A stretch of DNA of 64,000 nucleotides from Camarhynchus parvulus. Its lineage: Eukaryota; Chordata; Aves; Passeriformes; Thraupidae. Under the pieces are notes generated by a model. That model saw only the letters and a program-made list of their open reading frames with translations. It was not told where the DNA came from and did not search any database. Shown here piece after piece: positions 44,201 to 55,988 of the stretch. The stretch spans positions 2,048,001 to 2,112,000 of the forward strand of contig NC_044596.1 in NCBI RefSeq assembly GCF_901933205.1, written 5' to 3'. The position numbers and the translations under genes are program-made. The stretch's first letter is position 1. The number at the start of each line of letters is the position of its first letter.

Positions 44201-45336
44201 TAGGGGCACAAATACCAACACATCCTTGTCAGCCTCCCAGAGAGAAAAGGGCATTATTGCCAGGCAGACAAACCTTGCCCTCTCTCTCTTTTGTTTCCTT
44301 CAAGGATGTTAAAGATGGAATATTTCGGTGACAACTTTCTTGGCCTCTACGGAGAGCCAAGTTTTATAAAGAACGAGTTTTAATTTCTTGTGTGGTTTTG
44401 GGAACCCTCTGGTTGATGGTAACTGAGGTGAAAGGCCTGAGGTGTTAATGGGGAGGAGGAGTGAATCAAAATTGTGAAGACAAGTTCAAAAACTCTGAGG
44501 ACTCAGGGAAAAATGCCTTGGAAAATGATAGTTCCTGGCTCTAAGCAAAGCAGTGTGGAGGGCAGTGCTCCTGGGGAGTGCCCAGAGGGGAAGAAATGGT
44601 TGCCATGTGGCTCTAGAGCTTTTGGGGTTCTTTCCCCTTTGTCCCCCTGTTTATTTCTTTATAGCACTGAAGGACAGATATTCCAATGATTGGTAGACTG
44701 AACGATGAGGTGATTTTTGTATCAGGCTTAAAGCAGACCGGGTGGTGCAGAGAATGGTTCATTGAATATTCATCTTCCCACAGTTCCCATTGTGTGAAAA
44801 CGATGGCTAGGAGATATGACTTGAATAGTAACAATTTTAAATTTTATTGGGTGTGTCTTTGATTTGACCTTTTAATATTGGCATTGTCTGCTGTTAGAAC
44901 TGCATAGCAGAAGGAGAGCAAAAGAGCTGTGTAACACTACATTTCATGGTTTTGTTGATAAGTTGCCTTCAGGAAATACCCAGTGAGGAAAGTCAACCGA
45001 ATTAGCAAGAATTAGGTTGGTTTTTCTCCTGGTTAATGATTTCGATGTGCCCCAACAAATGTTACTGCAAGTTGAGTAATCATCAGTACTGTCAGCCTAG
45101 TTTTATCCTGGTCCAAAAAGAAACCCTGCACTACTTGTTTTGCATCTGTCCCTAGAAGGCAACTTCATTCCGAGGTTTCCTGCCCATGGGTGGTATTGGT
45201 GCTTTTTGAAGTCCAAGTAGAATATTCAGAAAGGCCTCGTAGCTCTTTATGTTCATCTGTATAATGTAGGGAAGGGAAAAACCCAAATCTGGTGTACACA
45301 TTTGTATTGAAATAACGTTTTTTTTCCTCCTGCAAG

Positions 45337-45482
45337 CAAATCTGGTGGACTGCAGAAGACAACCGCATGGGATACCAAGCTCTAATGGACCTTTGGGAAG
45401 AGAAGCTGTGGCTTATGTGGAATTTACATGGGCCTCCTGGTGGAAGAAAGCTTATCTGTTTAGTATTTGTGCATTTTACTAA
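45337..45482 (+). CDS. RBM15: candidate alternative last coding exon of RBM15
   Basis: A strong acceptor (long T/C tract, then CTGCAAG at 45330-45336) is followed by CAAATCTGGTGG. Read in the phase left by the main exon, this gives xNLVDCRRQPHG and stays open for 47 codons to TAA at 45480-45482. My recollection is that a mammalian RBM15 isoform ends with a short tail beginning AKLV, which resembles this start. The matching donor is unclear: the base after GTCCGTG is G, not GT. A GT three bases earlier (40951) would keep the frame. The AATAAA at 45699 would serve this exon. Alternatively the region is simply 3' UTR. Confidence 0.4.
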
Positions 45483-45698
45483 AATGGCAGCTTTAAAAAA
45501 AAAAAAAAGTTGTGTATCTGCTATTGTGATGCCAATGCCCGTGTTTTAAGTGGAAAAAAAAAATGACCTCTTTGCTTTGTGCTGTGTACACAAGATTGCT
45601 GGAAAAGTAAAGGAATACCCTTTTTATGGCTCACACAGCTTAAAAGTAGCTGTCACTCAAACATGCGCTCACAGTTGAGCTGATTTTGTTTCATTCTA

Positions 45699-45704
45699 AA
45701 TAAA
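45699..45704 (+). terminator. RBM15: polyadenylation signal AATAAA
   Basis: TCTAAATAAATTG, with T- and G-rich sequence after it (TTGTTTCTTTTGAGG). It lies 217 bp downstream of the candidate last exon's stop. Confidence 0.6.
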
Positions 45705-46266
45705 TTGTTTCTTTTGAGGAAAATGGTTTTTCTGCCTGGAAGTGAATTGACGACAAACGTTTGGCCCCCCCTGTGTTGGCAGCGGAGGGGTTCCTGCTGC
45801 TGCTGCCCAATTGAGCTGATAGTTGTGGGTCTTGAGCAAGAAGCAGGGAGAGCACCGACACTTTTGCGTTGATCGACCTGTGGTACCAGTCAGAAGAATT
45901 TGTGTCTGATGGCCTTGCTGTGGCCCCCGTGTTTGCAGTGAAAATGGGGTCACTTGCTGCGTTTCTCCTCAGCGGGACGGGGCACGCAAGAAGCAGGGAA
46001 GCACCACCCTGCGCCTCGGAACGGTGGCCAAGTCTGGGGCTTCGCTGGTTGGAAGAGCTGGAGTTCCTGAATTTTAAGTTTCTCTGATTTATTTTGTTCA
46101 CCCAACATGTTTGCCTTTAGTTTTGATTCTTGGTTTTTTGTTTTTTTTTTAATTTTGAAGAAAAAAAAAGTTTTGAAATTGCTTTGAATCTTGCACGTAA
46201 AACCTTTGCACCAAAATTGCCAAAAGAAAAAGAGAAATGAGTCCTTAAAAGTGTTTAAATGCTGTT

Positions 46267-46272
46267 AATAAA
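46267..46272 (+). terminator. RBM15: polyadenylation signal AATAAA, distal
   Basis: GTTAATAAAGCC occurs at the boundary between A/T-rich 3' sequence and the CpG-rich patch that follows. It is a plausible distal end for the RBM15 transcript. Confidence 0.6.
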
Positions 46273-46279
46273 GCCTTTC

Positions 46280-46900
46280 CTGCCGTACGCGAGGCGCTCC
46301 TCCATCTCCAGGGGCTTTTCAGCAGTTGTGGGTTTAGTGCTGAATGGATGAAGAGTTCCTGAGAGCTGGAGGCGGTAATTTAAACCTTTGCGTGGTGTCT
46401 CAGTGCCTTATTTTGACCGGTTTTGAAGCCAGTGGTTCCACACGCCTCGGATGTGCATGTGCCCTGCTCGCGTCCCGGCCCCGCCGCGCGCTCCGTGCAG
46501 TCGCTCCCGGTGTAGTGCAGACGGGGAGAGGAACAGCCTGAAAACGTTGTGTGCTGTAGTTCTCCTGTCCCGGGGGTTCCTGAGCTTTGGAAAGCTGTTC
46601 CCGTGCAGGAGCACAACTCCGTGTTTGCTGCAGGAGGACCGCGGCCGTCGAGAGGAAGCCGCAACTGCTGCGTCGTCGGCTTCAGGAGCTCCCGTGCTGC
46701 GCTCGTGGTAGAATTCCTGTGATTTGCCATGAAGACACCTTGAACGTTTGCCCTGTTTGCCTTGACACACTTTAACTTCCATGGATAACCCCCTGCAGCC
46801 GGGCAGGAGCTTTGCTAGGCCGCAGATGCCTCTCAGCCGACGGATGCTGTGGTTGTGCTCTGCAAGGTGTCAAAGCGCTGTGTAAATCCCTAAAACAGGT
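46280..46900 (+). other. CpG-rich patch ending in a consensus splice donor
   Basis: About 600 bp with many CpGs (GTACGCGAGGCG, CCCGGCCCCGCCGCGCGC, CCGCGGCCGTCGAG, TGCGTCGTCGGC), between A/T-rich flanks. AAAACAG|GTAAGG at 46892-46904 is a near-perfect donor (GT at 46899-46900). This looks like a promoter with a first exon on the + strand, perhaps for an unannotated transcript, but no partner exon is identified. It could also be internal to a long RBM15 transcript. Confidence 0.4.
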
Positions 46901-49509
46901 AAGGGGCTGGAAGAGGTTGGACTGAGTTGTAATGTAAAAGAAGATTGTTGTTCACCTTTTGTTGCCTTGATTCTGCAGTTTATTAATGCTTACTAATTGT
47001 GGTTTCTTCAGTCACCGTGCTGCTCCTCCTGCTTGGGAATGGGGGCGAAGGAGCCGACTCTTGGATGTGCTTCCCTGTTTGTTGGGGAGTCCCATTGAGA
47101 AACAGGGCCCTGCACAGAAAGCTCCATGTTCTCAGCTTGGCAAGCTGGAGTTGTTATTTTGACTTTATGAACTGCTTGAGTTAACACTGCTTTAACCCAG
47201 AGTAGTGTTTATAATTTGTATGTGTTGATAAGGAAAGCCAAGCCAATGATTTGGCAAATTATCTCTGTTTGTGGGATGCTGGTGTAATAATTGAAATGAA
47301 GCTTTTTGTTGTAAATGGGAGCAATTGTAGATATTGCTGGTTATGAGGGAAGGGAATTAGAGAGGGGAGACTCAGGAGATGCCTTTTCTTCTAGAAGTTG
47401 GTGTTTGTAGTTAAAATTCCTATTTTTTGCAATGTATTTCTTGTGCTGTTGAGATACAACCTCTGAATCTCCTTTAAAGTGTTGTACAATAGGTCTGGGG
47501 CTGGTAGCAATAATGGGAGATGTGTTTCAGCCCCTTTACCTCAGCTGGGGGGTTGATGCTGACAGGAGATGGGTGATCTGTCAGTGTACTCCAAAAAAGG
47601 GGCTCTTTTTGGCAAGCTGGTCACCTGCTCAGGTATCCAGGTGTTTGTGTCAGGCTTTGGGCACTATCCCACTTTTTGGGTGTGCTTCGACATATCAGTG
47701 GCTGTTCCAGAAGAGTTCTGCCTCTCTGAGTCAGATATCTCTGTGTGTTTCACTGGGAGATGGTTCCCTGTCTCCTTTACATCATGCATTTATTCCAGAG
47801 ACTCAGAGGTACCGTGGGATGTGCTGTGGGATGGTTCTCCTGCAGTCACTTTGCCATAGCGAGTTGTTTTCTGGGTGCTGGCTCTGCCCCTCTGCCTTCT
47901 GAAGGGCTTAGAGGGATGCTCCAGTGGCCAGGTAGAGCCAGGCTGTTGTTAAAACCAGTCTCTTGGAAGGGTTAAGTGCTCTATATGCATCATATTAATT
48001 TGGCTAATGAGACTTCTGGGGAAAGTGGATTTATAACGAGAACCATTTAATTAACTGCACTGCAGCAGAGAGCAGCGCGAGCGGATTAGATGGGAGCAGG
48101 TTATTTGAATTCACACATTTTTTTAGAACTGTGCTTTTACCAGCTGCAGCTGAATTAATAAGTTTAAAACATCAGATGGCCCAGATTCTGCTCATGGCCA
48201 ATAACAAGCTTGTGTTGGCCTCATGCTGCTGATTTACTATAAAATGGCAAATGCTCTTGGAGGATATGCTCCCACCTCGTGTCCTGAGGTCTGGGGCAAA
48301 GCCTGAGAAGGGTTTGGTCAAACAGGCAGAGCACTGGAAAGGCTCTTGGGCTGCTGGCTTTGTGATTCCCCTTGTGTTTCCTGCGGTTCTTGGCTCGGAG
48401 CCCTGTGCCTGAGTGTAATTAGAGCTGCCTTGAGAACTGGGTGAGGTAAACTCCTAAGGAGAGTAAACTCTGAGGGACTGGGTCAGTGCACGTGCTCTGA
48501 TGGGTTTGCAGGAGCCTCCTGCTGCTCCCCCTCTTTGTCCACGTGCTGGAGGTGCTTGCAGCAGCAGCAGAGAACATGGATGGTGGCACAAAGGTTGCCT
48601 ATTTTTTCCCGCTTTGTACCCCACTCCAGGGATGTATTAATTAAACATTGGAACCTGGGGTGTGGATGCTGTCAAACATGCTGCTGGTGCTGGGCATTAA
48701 TGAATTGCCACCTCCCAGCCCAGCTCTTGGGTTTGAGCTCCTGTGTGTTGTCCCAGGATGGGGATGGGATGTGCTGGGCTCCACAGATGAGCTGTGCATT
48801 AATTGTGGGTCACAACTATTTCATCTCCTTATCTGCCTGCCTTGACCTTCATGCCTAGTTCTGCTATTGCATCTGAAGATCAGGCTGGAGGTTTTGAGCT
48901 CCCTTCAGTATTTCCTGTCCCCAGATGCAGTGAGAGGTCAGGCCAAGGTTTAGCAATGCACACAGCCTGACCCAGCCCCGAGCTGGCAGCGTTCCCTGGC
49001 ACTGCTGCCCTTTGTGCAGGGGAGCACTTGGTTCCTGTAGCCAGCCTCTCCTTCCAGATGCATGTGCTGCATTTCCAGGCTGTACAATTGCACATTTTAT
49101 AAAGTAAAATGTGCGCATTTACTGCACATGTGCAACTGTGCAGCCTGTGCACATTTTAGATATGACTGGGGACACAAATGTGTGTCTGAGGACCCACTGT
49201 GGGTGTGGAAGGGTTTGAGTGAAGGGAAGCCAGTGAGGTCTCCTGGGGTGGCTAATGAGCTGTTTGCCCATGCAGAGGAGATGTCCTTTGGGCCATGGAG
49301 GTGTTTGCAGCCCCCTTGGCCAAGGGATTGCTTTGGTTGTTGCCAGCCTGGGCTGCTCCAGCTCTGACCTGGGCAGAGGTGCAGGGCAGGTTGAGGTCCT
49401 GAACCACCTGAGCTGCTGTTGTTGAGGCTTGTGGGACGCTGAGAAAAGGGGATGTTGGTGTTTCTCATGCTGCTCCTCTCGGGTGGGTGAAGACAAGGCT
49501 GAGAACGAG
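46901..49509. other. transposon-free, gene-free stretch
   Basis: Unique sequence of intermediate GC content, with no CR1 or LTR. Possible conserved non-coding blocks, such as 47980-48250, cannot be tested from one sequence. No exon is established. Confidence 0.4.
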
Positions 49510-49813
49510 GACCAGGAGGGACTCTTCATCAGGAACTGGACTGGCAGGACAAAGGGGAATGGATTCAACTGAAAAAGGGGAAATTTGGGTTTGATATTGG
49601 AAGAAATCCTTCCTTGTGAGGGTGGGCAGGCCCTGGCACAGGGTGCCCAGGGAAGCTGTGCCTGCCCCACCCCTGGAAGGGTCCAAGGCCAGCTTGGACA
49701 GGGCTTGGAGCACCCTGGGCTAGTGCAAGGTGTCCCTGCCATGGCAGGAAGAAGAACAAGATGAGATTTAAGGTTCCTTCCAACCCAAACCATTCCAGGG
49801 CTCTGTGACTGTA
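49510..49813 (+). mobile_element. CR1 LINE 3' region
   Basis: Sense CR1: ATCAGGAACTGGACTGGCAGG, GAAATCCTTCCTTGTGAGGG, GGCAGGCCCTGGCACAGGG, CCATGGCAGG and a terminal ACCATTCCAGGGCTCTGTGA. It is the first transposon to the right of RBM15. Confidence 0.9.
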
Positions 49814-50965
49814 AGACCTTGTGTTTCACCTGTGCCAGCCCAGCTTTCCCCCTGGCACTGAGGCACAGCCTGTTCTGAGCTCTCAGCTGTCTGAGGGTGC
49901 CTTGGGTTCCTTGTGGCACTCAGAGCCGCACCCAAGAGCAGCTTGAGGCTGGGAGAGCCCAGTCCCAAAAACCCCATCCCTGTCACCACCCTTGTGCAGC
50001 CAGGGTGGCTGTGACTCCTTCCCAGCTTGTCCCAAGGCTTGAGGGGCTGGAGCTCAGTTCATTGGTGTTCTCTCTGTCCCTGGGGTGTTGTAAAGACACC
50101 CTTTGCCTCTTCCAGAGTACAATCCTCTATCTTGTCCACATGAGGGATATCTGTAGGGGAAAGTTTTGCAAAGATTGGTGGTGGCTTCAGAGGCAAAGTC
50201 TGCTTTGGAAAAGAGACTTTGACCCATGAATTACTTCTGGAATTGTCCATGGCCATGAGCAAGAGCTTCCATCCCCTTTGTGGTTTCTGCAGGCTGGAAA
50301 GTTTTCCCATGAGGATCTCAGCTAAAGCCCAAACTTCTGGGTTTTCAACATCTGCTTGAATTTTTGTTCATTAGAGTCGCTGATAAATTCCCATGGACTT
50401 CAGTGAGAACCATTATGGTATCTTTAAAGATTTTTATTTTTGTTTTCCAAACAACTATGAAGGCTTCCAGCTCCTCAGAAATGAAACTTTTTAATTCAGG
50501 CTCTGGTGAAACGCAGCCATATAAGGCTCTGCTTCATAAACACAGCTGCAGGACATGTTGCAGGTCAGGGGGAAACCAGCACCAAAAAAAGAGTAAAAGA
50601 GTGTTCCTGTTATCAGTGTGTGTGAGGGCAAGTAAACAGCCCAGACCACCAGGGATCTGCCAAACAGGGGAGGGAAGAACAGCCACATTTCCTGTTGCTG
50701 GAAGGCCCTGGTGTCACATCCTTACCCAGCTATTTTAAATTGCTTTTGGCTTTCTTCATGTGGTTTAAGGTGAGCACAGGAGCCCCAGCAGTGTTGGTAG
50801 CTGAAGCACTTTGTCTGAGGTGGTTTTTGTGCTGTGGAAAAGCCTCCTGTTCCCCTTTAAAATGGGAATAATGGAGATTTCCCCCCGTGGTTAAGAGTGT
50901 GCTGGGAGCAGTGCAGAGGAGCAGCTTTGCAGTGCGTTGGGTTCAGACCCTGGGAAGAGGGAGAT
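49814..50965. other. gene-free stretch
   Basis: Unique sequence. No repeat or exon is recognised. Confidence 0.4.
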
Positions 50966-51421
50966 CCCAGGGATGGGGTTAAACCCTGAGCTGTCACCCC
51001 TCACCCTGCTGTCAGGAAAATCAATCCACAAACACCAGAGGTTTGTGTCCAAAAAGGAGGCAGAGGAGTCCTTTGGCTTCATTCCATTAAAGGCAGAGGC
51101 CATGGGGCATTCCCCTGGGGTCTCTCAGATTAGTTTCCCTTTTTTTTTTTGGCACCTAAAGTTGATTCAGCCTCCTTTTTCAAGCAGTTTTGTTTACCAG
51201 CAACCTTTTTATTAGGATTCATCTTGAGGTTTTTTGGTGGGGGCGTGCGTTGGGGGGGGGGGTTTTTTTTCCCAATTCCCAGCTGCATTTCCCTTCTCTC
51301 TTTCCCCATTTCTGAGGTACTTGAGAGATACAAACTTCCCAAAACACCTGATACCAAAGATTTCCCTCTAATGTATAACCCTCCCTTTTAATTTTTAATT
51401 CTTAAGGAATTCAGGGATTTT
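50966..51421 (+). repeat. local duplication, copy A
   Basis: The sequence from CCCAGGGATGGGGTTAAACC to CCTCCCTTTTAATTT recurs at 51650-51983. Copy A has an extra 130-140 bp (T-run, then GGGGGGGGGG near 51250-51265) between the two shared blocks. The shared open frame in both copies is not supported as a gene. Confidence 0.85.
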
Positions 51422-51649
51422 CCCCATTGTTTCTTTCATCTCTCAATGTCTAATTTCATTTATCAGCAAACCTAAAGTTTATTCGTTAAGGCAAATACCT
51501 TTTTCCATTTATCAATCAGTGAAATCCTTCCCATTGCTTCTTTTATCTTCCAGAGCTAGTTTTGTTTACCAGCAGACCCCCCAGCTTGTTTGTAAAGACA
51601 AATCTGCCATTCCTCTCACTGCTCTCAGGCAGCTCAGGGGTGTGGGGTT

Positions 51650-51983
51650 CCCAGGGATGGGGTTAAACCCTGAGCTGTCACCCCTCACCCTGCTGTCAGG
51701 AAAATCAATCCACAAACACCAGAGGTTTGTGTCCAAAAAGGAGGCAGAGGAGTCCTTTGGCTTCATTCCATTAAAGGCAGAGGCCATGGGGCATTCCCCT
51801 GGGGTCTCTCAGGTTTTTGGAGGATGCAGCCTCCTTTTTATCCCAATTTCCCACATTTCCCTTCTCTCTTTCCCCGTTTCTGAGGTACCTGAGAGGCCCA
51901 GACTTCCCAAAACACCTGATACCAAAGATTCCCCTCTAATGTACAACCCTCCCTTTTAATTCTTAATTCTTATGGAATTTAGG
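51650..51983 (+). repeat. local duplication, copy B
   Basis: Nearly identical to the outer blocks of copy A, offset by 684 bp at the left end. Its right end coincides with the start of the AT-rich element at 51984. Confidence 0.85.
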
Positions 51984-53552
51984 GGTTTTTATCAAGGGCA
52001 GAGCCTGACCCCAGAGTGTGTGGGGCAGGGAGAGGTTTATTTTGTGTACTTTGAAATGCCTAAATCCATGTTCTAGCTGCTGTACCCTGCTTTTCAGTAA
52101 GGCAGAATACAGAACAAGGAAGGGAAACCTGCAGCTGCTAGCCAGGACACTCAGGGGTGTACAATGACTGTAGAAATTATAAATATAGAAATAATATATT
52201 TATTCTGTATAAATGTATATAAATATATTTATAAATAATATTAAATAATATAAAATAGAAACAATATGTATTAATGAATGAAATAATTATATATAAATAT
52301 ATAGAAATTTTTATAAAATAGTATAAGATATAAATAATATCTAGAAATAAATTAAATAATGATATATAAAACATAAAAATTTCTATAAAATAATATAAAA
52401 TATGAGTAATATGTAGAAATAAATTAAATAATATATATTAATATATAAACGTTTATATGGAATTATATAAGATATAAATAATATGTATAGATAAATAAAA
52501 CCATTATATATAAAATATATAAAAATTCTATAAAATAATATAAAATATAGGTAATATGTAGAAATAAATTAAATAATTATATATTAATATATAAACGTTT
52601 TTATGGAGTAATATAAAATGTAAATAATATGTATAGATAAATAAAATAATTATATATAAAATATATAAAAATTCTATAAAATAATATAAAATATAAGTAA
52701 TATGTAGAAATAAATTAAATAATTATATATTAATATATAAACGTTTTTTATGGAGTAATATAAAATGTAAATAATATGTATAGATAAATAAAATAATTAT
52801 ATATAAAATATATAAAAAATCTATAAAATAATATAAAATATAAGTAATATGTAGAAATAAATTAAATAACTATATATTAATATATAAACTTTTTAGTGGG
52901 ATAATATAAAATGTAAATAATATGTATAGAAAATTAAATAATTGTATATAAAATATATGAAAATTTCTATAAAAGAATATGAAATATAAGTAATATGTAG
53001 AAATAATTATATATTAATATATAAACGTTTTTATGGAATAATATAAAATGTAAATAATATGTATAGATGAATAAAATAATTATATATAAAATATATAAAA
53101 ATTTCTATAAAAGAATATAAGTAATATGTAGAAATAAATAATTATATATTAATATATAAACTTTTTAATGGAATGATATAAAATGTAAATAGTATGTATA
53201 GAAAATTAAATAGTTATATATAAAATATATGAAAATTTCTATAAAGGATATAAAATATAAGTAATATGTAGAAATAAATTAAATAATTATAATATAAGAT
53301 ATAAATAATATGTGTAGATAAATAAAATATTTTTAAAATTCTATAAAATAATATACAATATAAGTAATATTTAGAAATAAATGTGTATATATAGATACAT
53401 AAAAATTTATATAAAGATAATATAAAATATAAATAATACATATAAAAATAAAATATTATATATATAAATTAAATAAAATTTTATAATATATAAATTATAT
53501 ATATGAATAAATTAAAATAATGTATAAATAATACAAAATAATTCCAATGGAT
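51984..53552 (+). repeat. AT-rich satellite element, long copy
   Basis: A non-repetitive head of about 177 bp (GGTTTTTATCAAGGGCAGAG through CACTCAGGGGTGTACAATG) is followed by about 1.4 kb of A/T-rich tandem repeats. Recurrent AAACGTTT or AAACTTTT landmarks fall about 144-149 bp apart, implying a unit of about 146 bp. The end is ATAAAATAATTCCAATGG-like. The same head and tail occur at 56402-57275. No terminal inverted repeat or open frame is apparent. Confidence 0.85.
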
Positions 53553-54593
53553 TTGGGGCATGCAGTGTGCTTCCTGCTGTGATCTCTGATTGCACTGACT
53601 TTGCTTTGATAGACCCGAGCTGAGCCTTAGCAGCTTTTTATCCTGGCATGTGCAACATCCCTTGGAGCAGGTTTAAGACCCAGCAGGTGCTCACCCCATA
53701 AATCAATCCTGCCTGGCAGGCACTGGGAGCAGGTCCTGGGGGCTGCCCAGGCTCCTCCTGCAGGGTTACACCTGGGAGTAAATCACTGGTAGCAATGGAG
53801 AAGCGTTTCCCTCCCAGGAGGGATGGCACCCCTGCAGCCCAGCTCTGGGGATGGCACAACCCCAGGAGTGATCCTTGTCTTGTTGGAGAAGCCACTTCCA
53901 TATTTTCTTCTTGCTTTCTTAATCCTGTGGTGCTAAAATTAATCAGGATTCAGGGTATCAATCCTCTGTCTGTCAGGGCTCAAAAAAAAAAATTTCTAAA
54001 TGAAGTTGTTAAGGGTTTTTTCCCAAAGGGACTCAGATGTTTTTAGTAGGTCCTTGTTGGGGTACAGTAAAAATTGTTGGGTTCCTTTGGTCCCTCAGAT
54101 TCCTTCCAGCCAGCTCTGGTTCCCTGCAGGTCTCTGGATCTTGGGAGAATTCTTTAGTGTTTGGTTTCTCTGCACCATGATTTTTAGAAGGTTTTTAAAC
54201 CAATGAATCCTGCTTAAAGTCCTTCCAAATGTGATTTCCCTTCAAGATCCAGCTGGCCATGGCAGATCATCCCTTGGGCAGGAAAATGTCACCCAGGTGA
54301 CTCAGGGCACAGTGCTGAGCCTGGCATTGCTTTTCCAAGGGCTTTGATTTATTGTCAGTGAAATCTTGGAAAAATCCAGGAGGTTTTTGGTGATTTTTTC
54401 CCAGTGCAAGGGGTGGAGATGCTGCCTGTGAGGTACAGGAGGGATCCAGTTCCCCACTGCCTGCCCAGGAGCAGGAGGGATGGCTGGGAGGCCACCACCC
54501 TTCCATAAAATATTTTTCATGCTCGGGATCGTTTTTAGTCATTGCTGCTGATTTTTTTCTGCTGCAGATGAGTAAGGGAAGAATTTCCTTTGG
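53553..54593. other. gene-free stretch
   Basis: Unique sequence. No exon or repeat is recognised. Confidence 0.4.
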
Positions 54594-55110
54594 AGGGAAA
54601 AAGTTAAGGGAATGTAAGGGAAATGTAAGGAAATAGTAAAGGAATGTAAGGAAATGTAAGGGAATGTAAGGAAAATGAAGGGAAATGTAAGGAAAATTCA
54701 GGGAATGTAAGGGAAATGGAAGGTAAGGGAAATGTAAGGAAAATTAAGGGAATGGAAGGAAAATTGAAGGAAAATGAAGGGGAATGTAAGGAATGTAAAG
54801 GAATGGAAGGAAAATTAAGGGAATGGAAGGGAAATGTAAAGGGAATGTAAGGGAAATGTAAGGAAAATTAAGGGAATGTAAGGAAAATAAAGGGAAGGGA
54901 AGGAAAATGGAAGGTAAGGGAAATGTAAGGAAAATTAAGGGAATGGAAGGGAAATTCAGGGAATGTAAGGGAAATGTAAGGAAAATTAAGGGAATGTAAG
55001 GGGAATGTAAGAATTGTAAGGGAAATGTAAGGAAAATTAAGGAAATGTAAGGGGAATGTAAGGAAATGTAAGGAAAATGGAATGTAAGGAAAATTAAGGG
55101 AAATGTAAGG
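54594..55110. repeat. purine-rich GGAAATGTAA array
   Basis: About 500 bp of degenerate GGGAATGTAA, GGAAATGTAA and GGAAAATTAA decamers. Almost purely A, G and T on the + strand. Confidence 0.9.
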
Positions 55111-55119
55111 GGAAAATTT

Positions 55120-55330
55120 TCAGGAATTATTTCCCCATGGAAAGGGGGTCAGGCCTTGGCAGGGGCTGCCCAGGGAGGTTTGCAGTGCCCATCCCTGGAG
55201 GTGCCCAGGGAATGCCTGGAGGTGGCACTCAGGGCTCTGGGCTGGGGACAAGGTGGGGATCAGGCACAGCTGGGATTTGACCATCCAGGAGGGCTTTTCC
55301 AACCTTAAAAATTCTGGGATTCTGTGAAAG
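55120..55330 (+). mobile_element. CR1 LINE tail, second subfamily
   Basis: Sense orientation: CCAGGGAGGTTTGCAGTGCC, GGAGGTGGCACTCAGGGCTC and GGCTTTTCCAACCTTAAAAA, ending ATTCTGGGATTCTGTGAAA. Confidence 0.85.
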
Positions 55331-55988
55331 GAGCAGGGACAAAAGGGATTTTCTAGTCCACCTCAGATCGCAGCTTTTAACCTCATTTGTGTCCCAGCCA
55401 CCCCTGCTGTTGCATTTCCCCACACATGAACACCCTGTGGTGTTCTGCACCGTGCAAAAAAACAGCTTTGGGAAGTGATTTATTTGCACCATGGCTTCAG
55501 TGGGATGGAAAAACCTTCCTGGGGCAGGTGTTCCCCATCCTCACTGCTGCTGTCTCCCATGCACGTGTTATATCCTGCAGTAAATAAATGCATTTGGTTT
55601 TCAGAGCTGCCAGGGGACTGAACCATCTGTTCTGTGCTTGCCTTCCCAGCCCCAGGTGTGAGCAGAGGAGTGTTTGACCACCAAGCCTGAGGCTGCTCAG
55701 TGGAAAAAACAAAAGTTTGAAGACTCTTCACCCCCTCCCAGCCCAGCAGAGGATGGTGCAGGGCCCCTGGGAGGAGTTTCTCACTCGGGGCATTGGTTTC
55801 CTCAACAATTTTGGATAGATAAGAGGTAATTGTGGCTGGAGAAAGGTGCTTTAATAATCAGTAGTTAATAATAATCCTGTGCAGGATTATTCTGCGGGGA
55901 AATAAAAGCTGGTGGTGCCCATCCATGGGCTGGGATGTGGGAAATGGGAGCTCCTGAGCTGTTTGCTCCTCTGCAGAAGGAAAGAGGG
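55331..55988. other. gene-free stretch
   Basis: Unique sequence. Nothing is recognised. Confidence 0.4.

Larger units (their letters stand above)
40965..46272 (+). other. RBM15: RBM15 downstream region / probable 3' UTR and 3' intron
   Basis: A/T-richer sequence follows the stop codon, with no CR1, LTR or minisatellite for more than 5 kb. It holds AATAAA at 41250, 45699 and 46267 and a candidate alternative last exon at 45337. I see no long conserved reading frame; short open frames inside it are not convincing. Confidence 0.6.

Noticed and set aside
45869..46087. 72-codon open frame in the RBM15 downstream region
   Set aside because: It lies between two polyadenylation signals, has no recognisable domain, and is of a length expected by chance.
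50937..51959. Shared open frame in both copies of the local duplication (92 and 146 codons)
   Set aside because: The similarity is explained by DNA duplication. There is no domain, and the outer parts of the frames differ.
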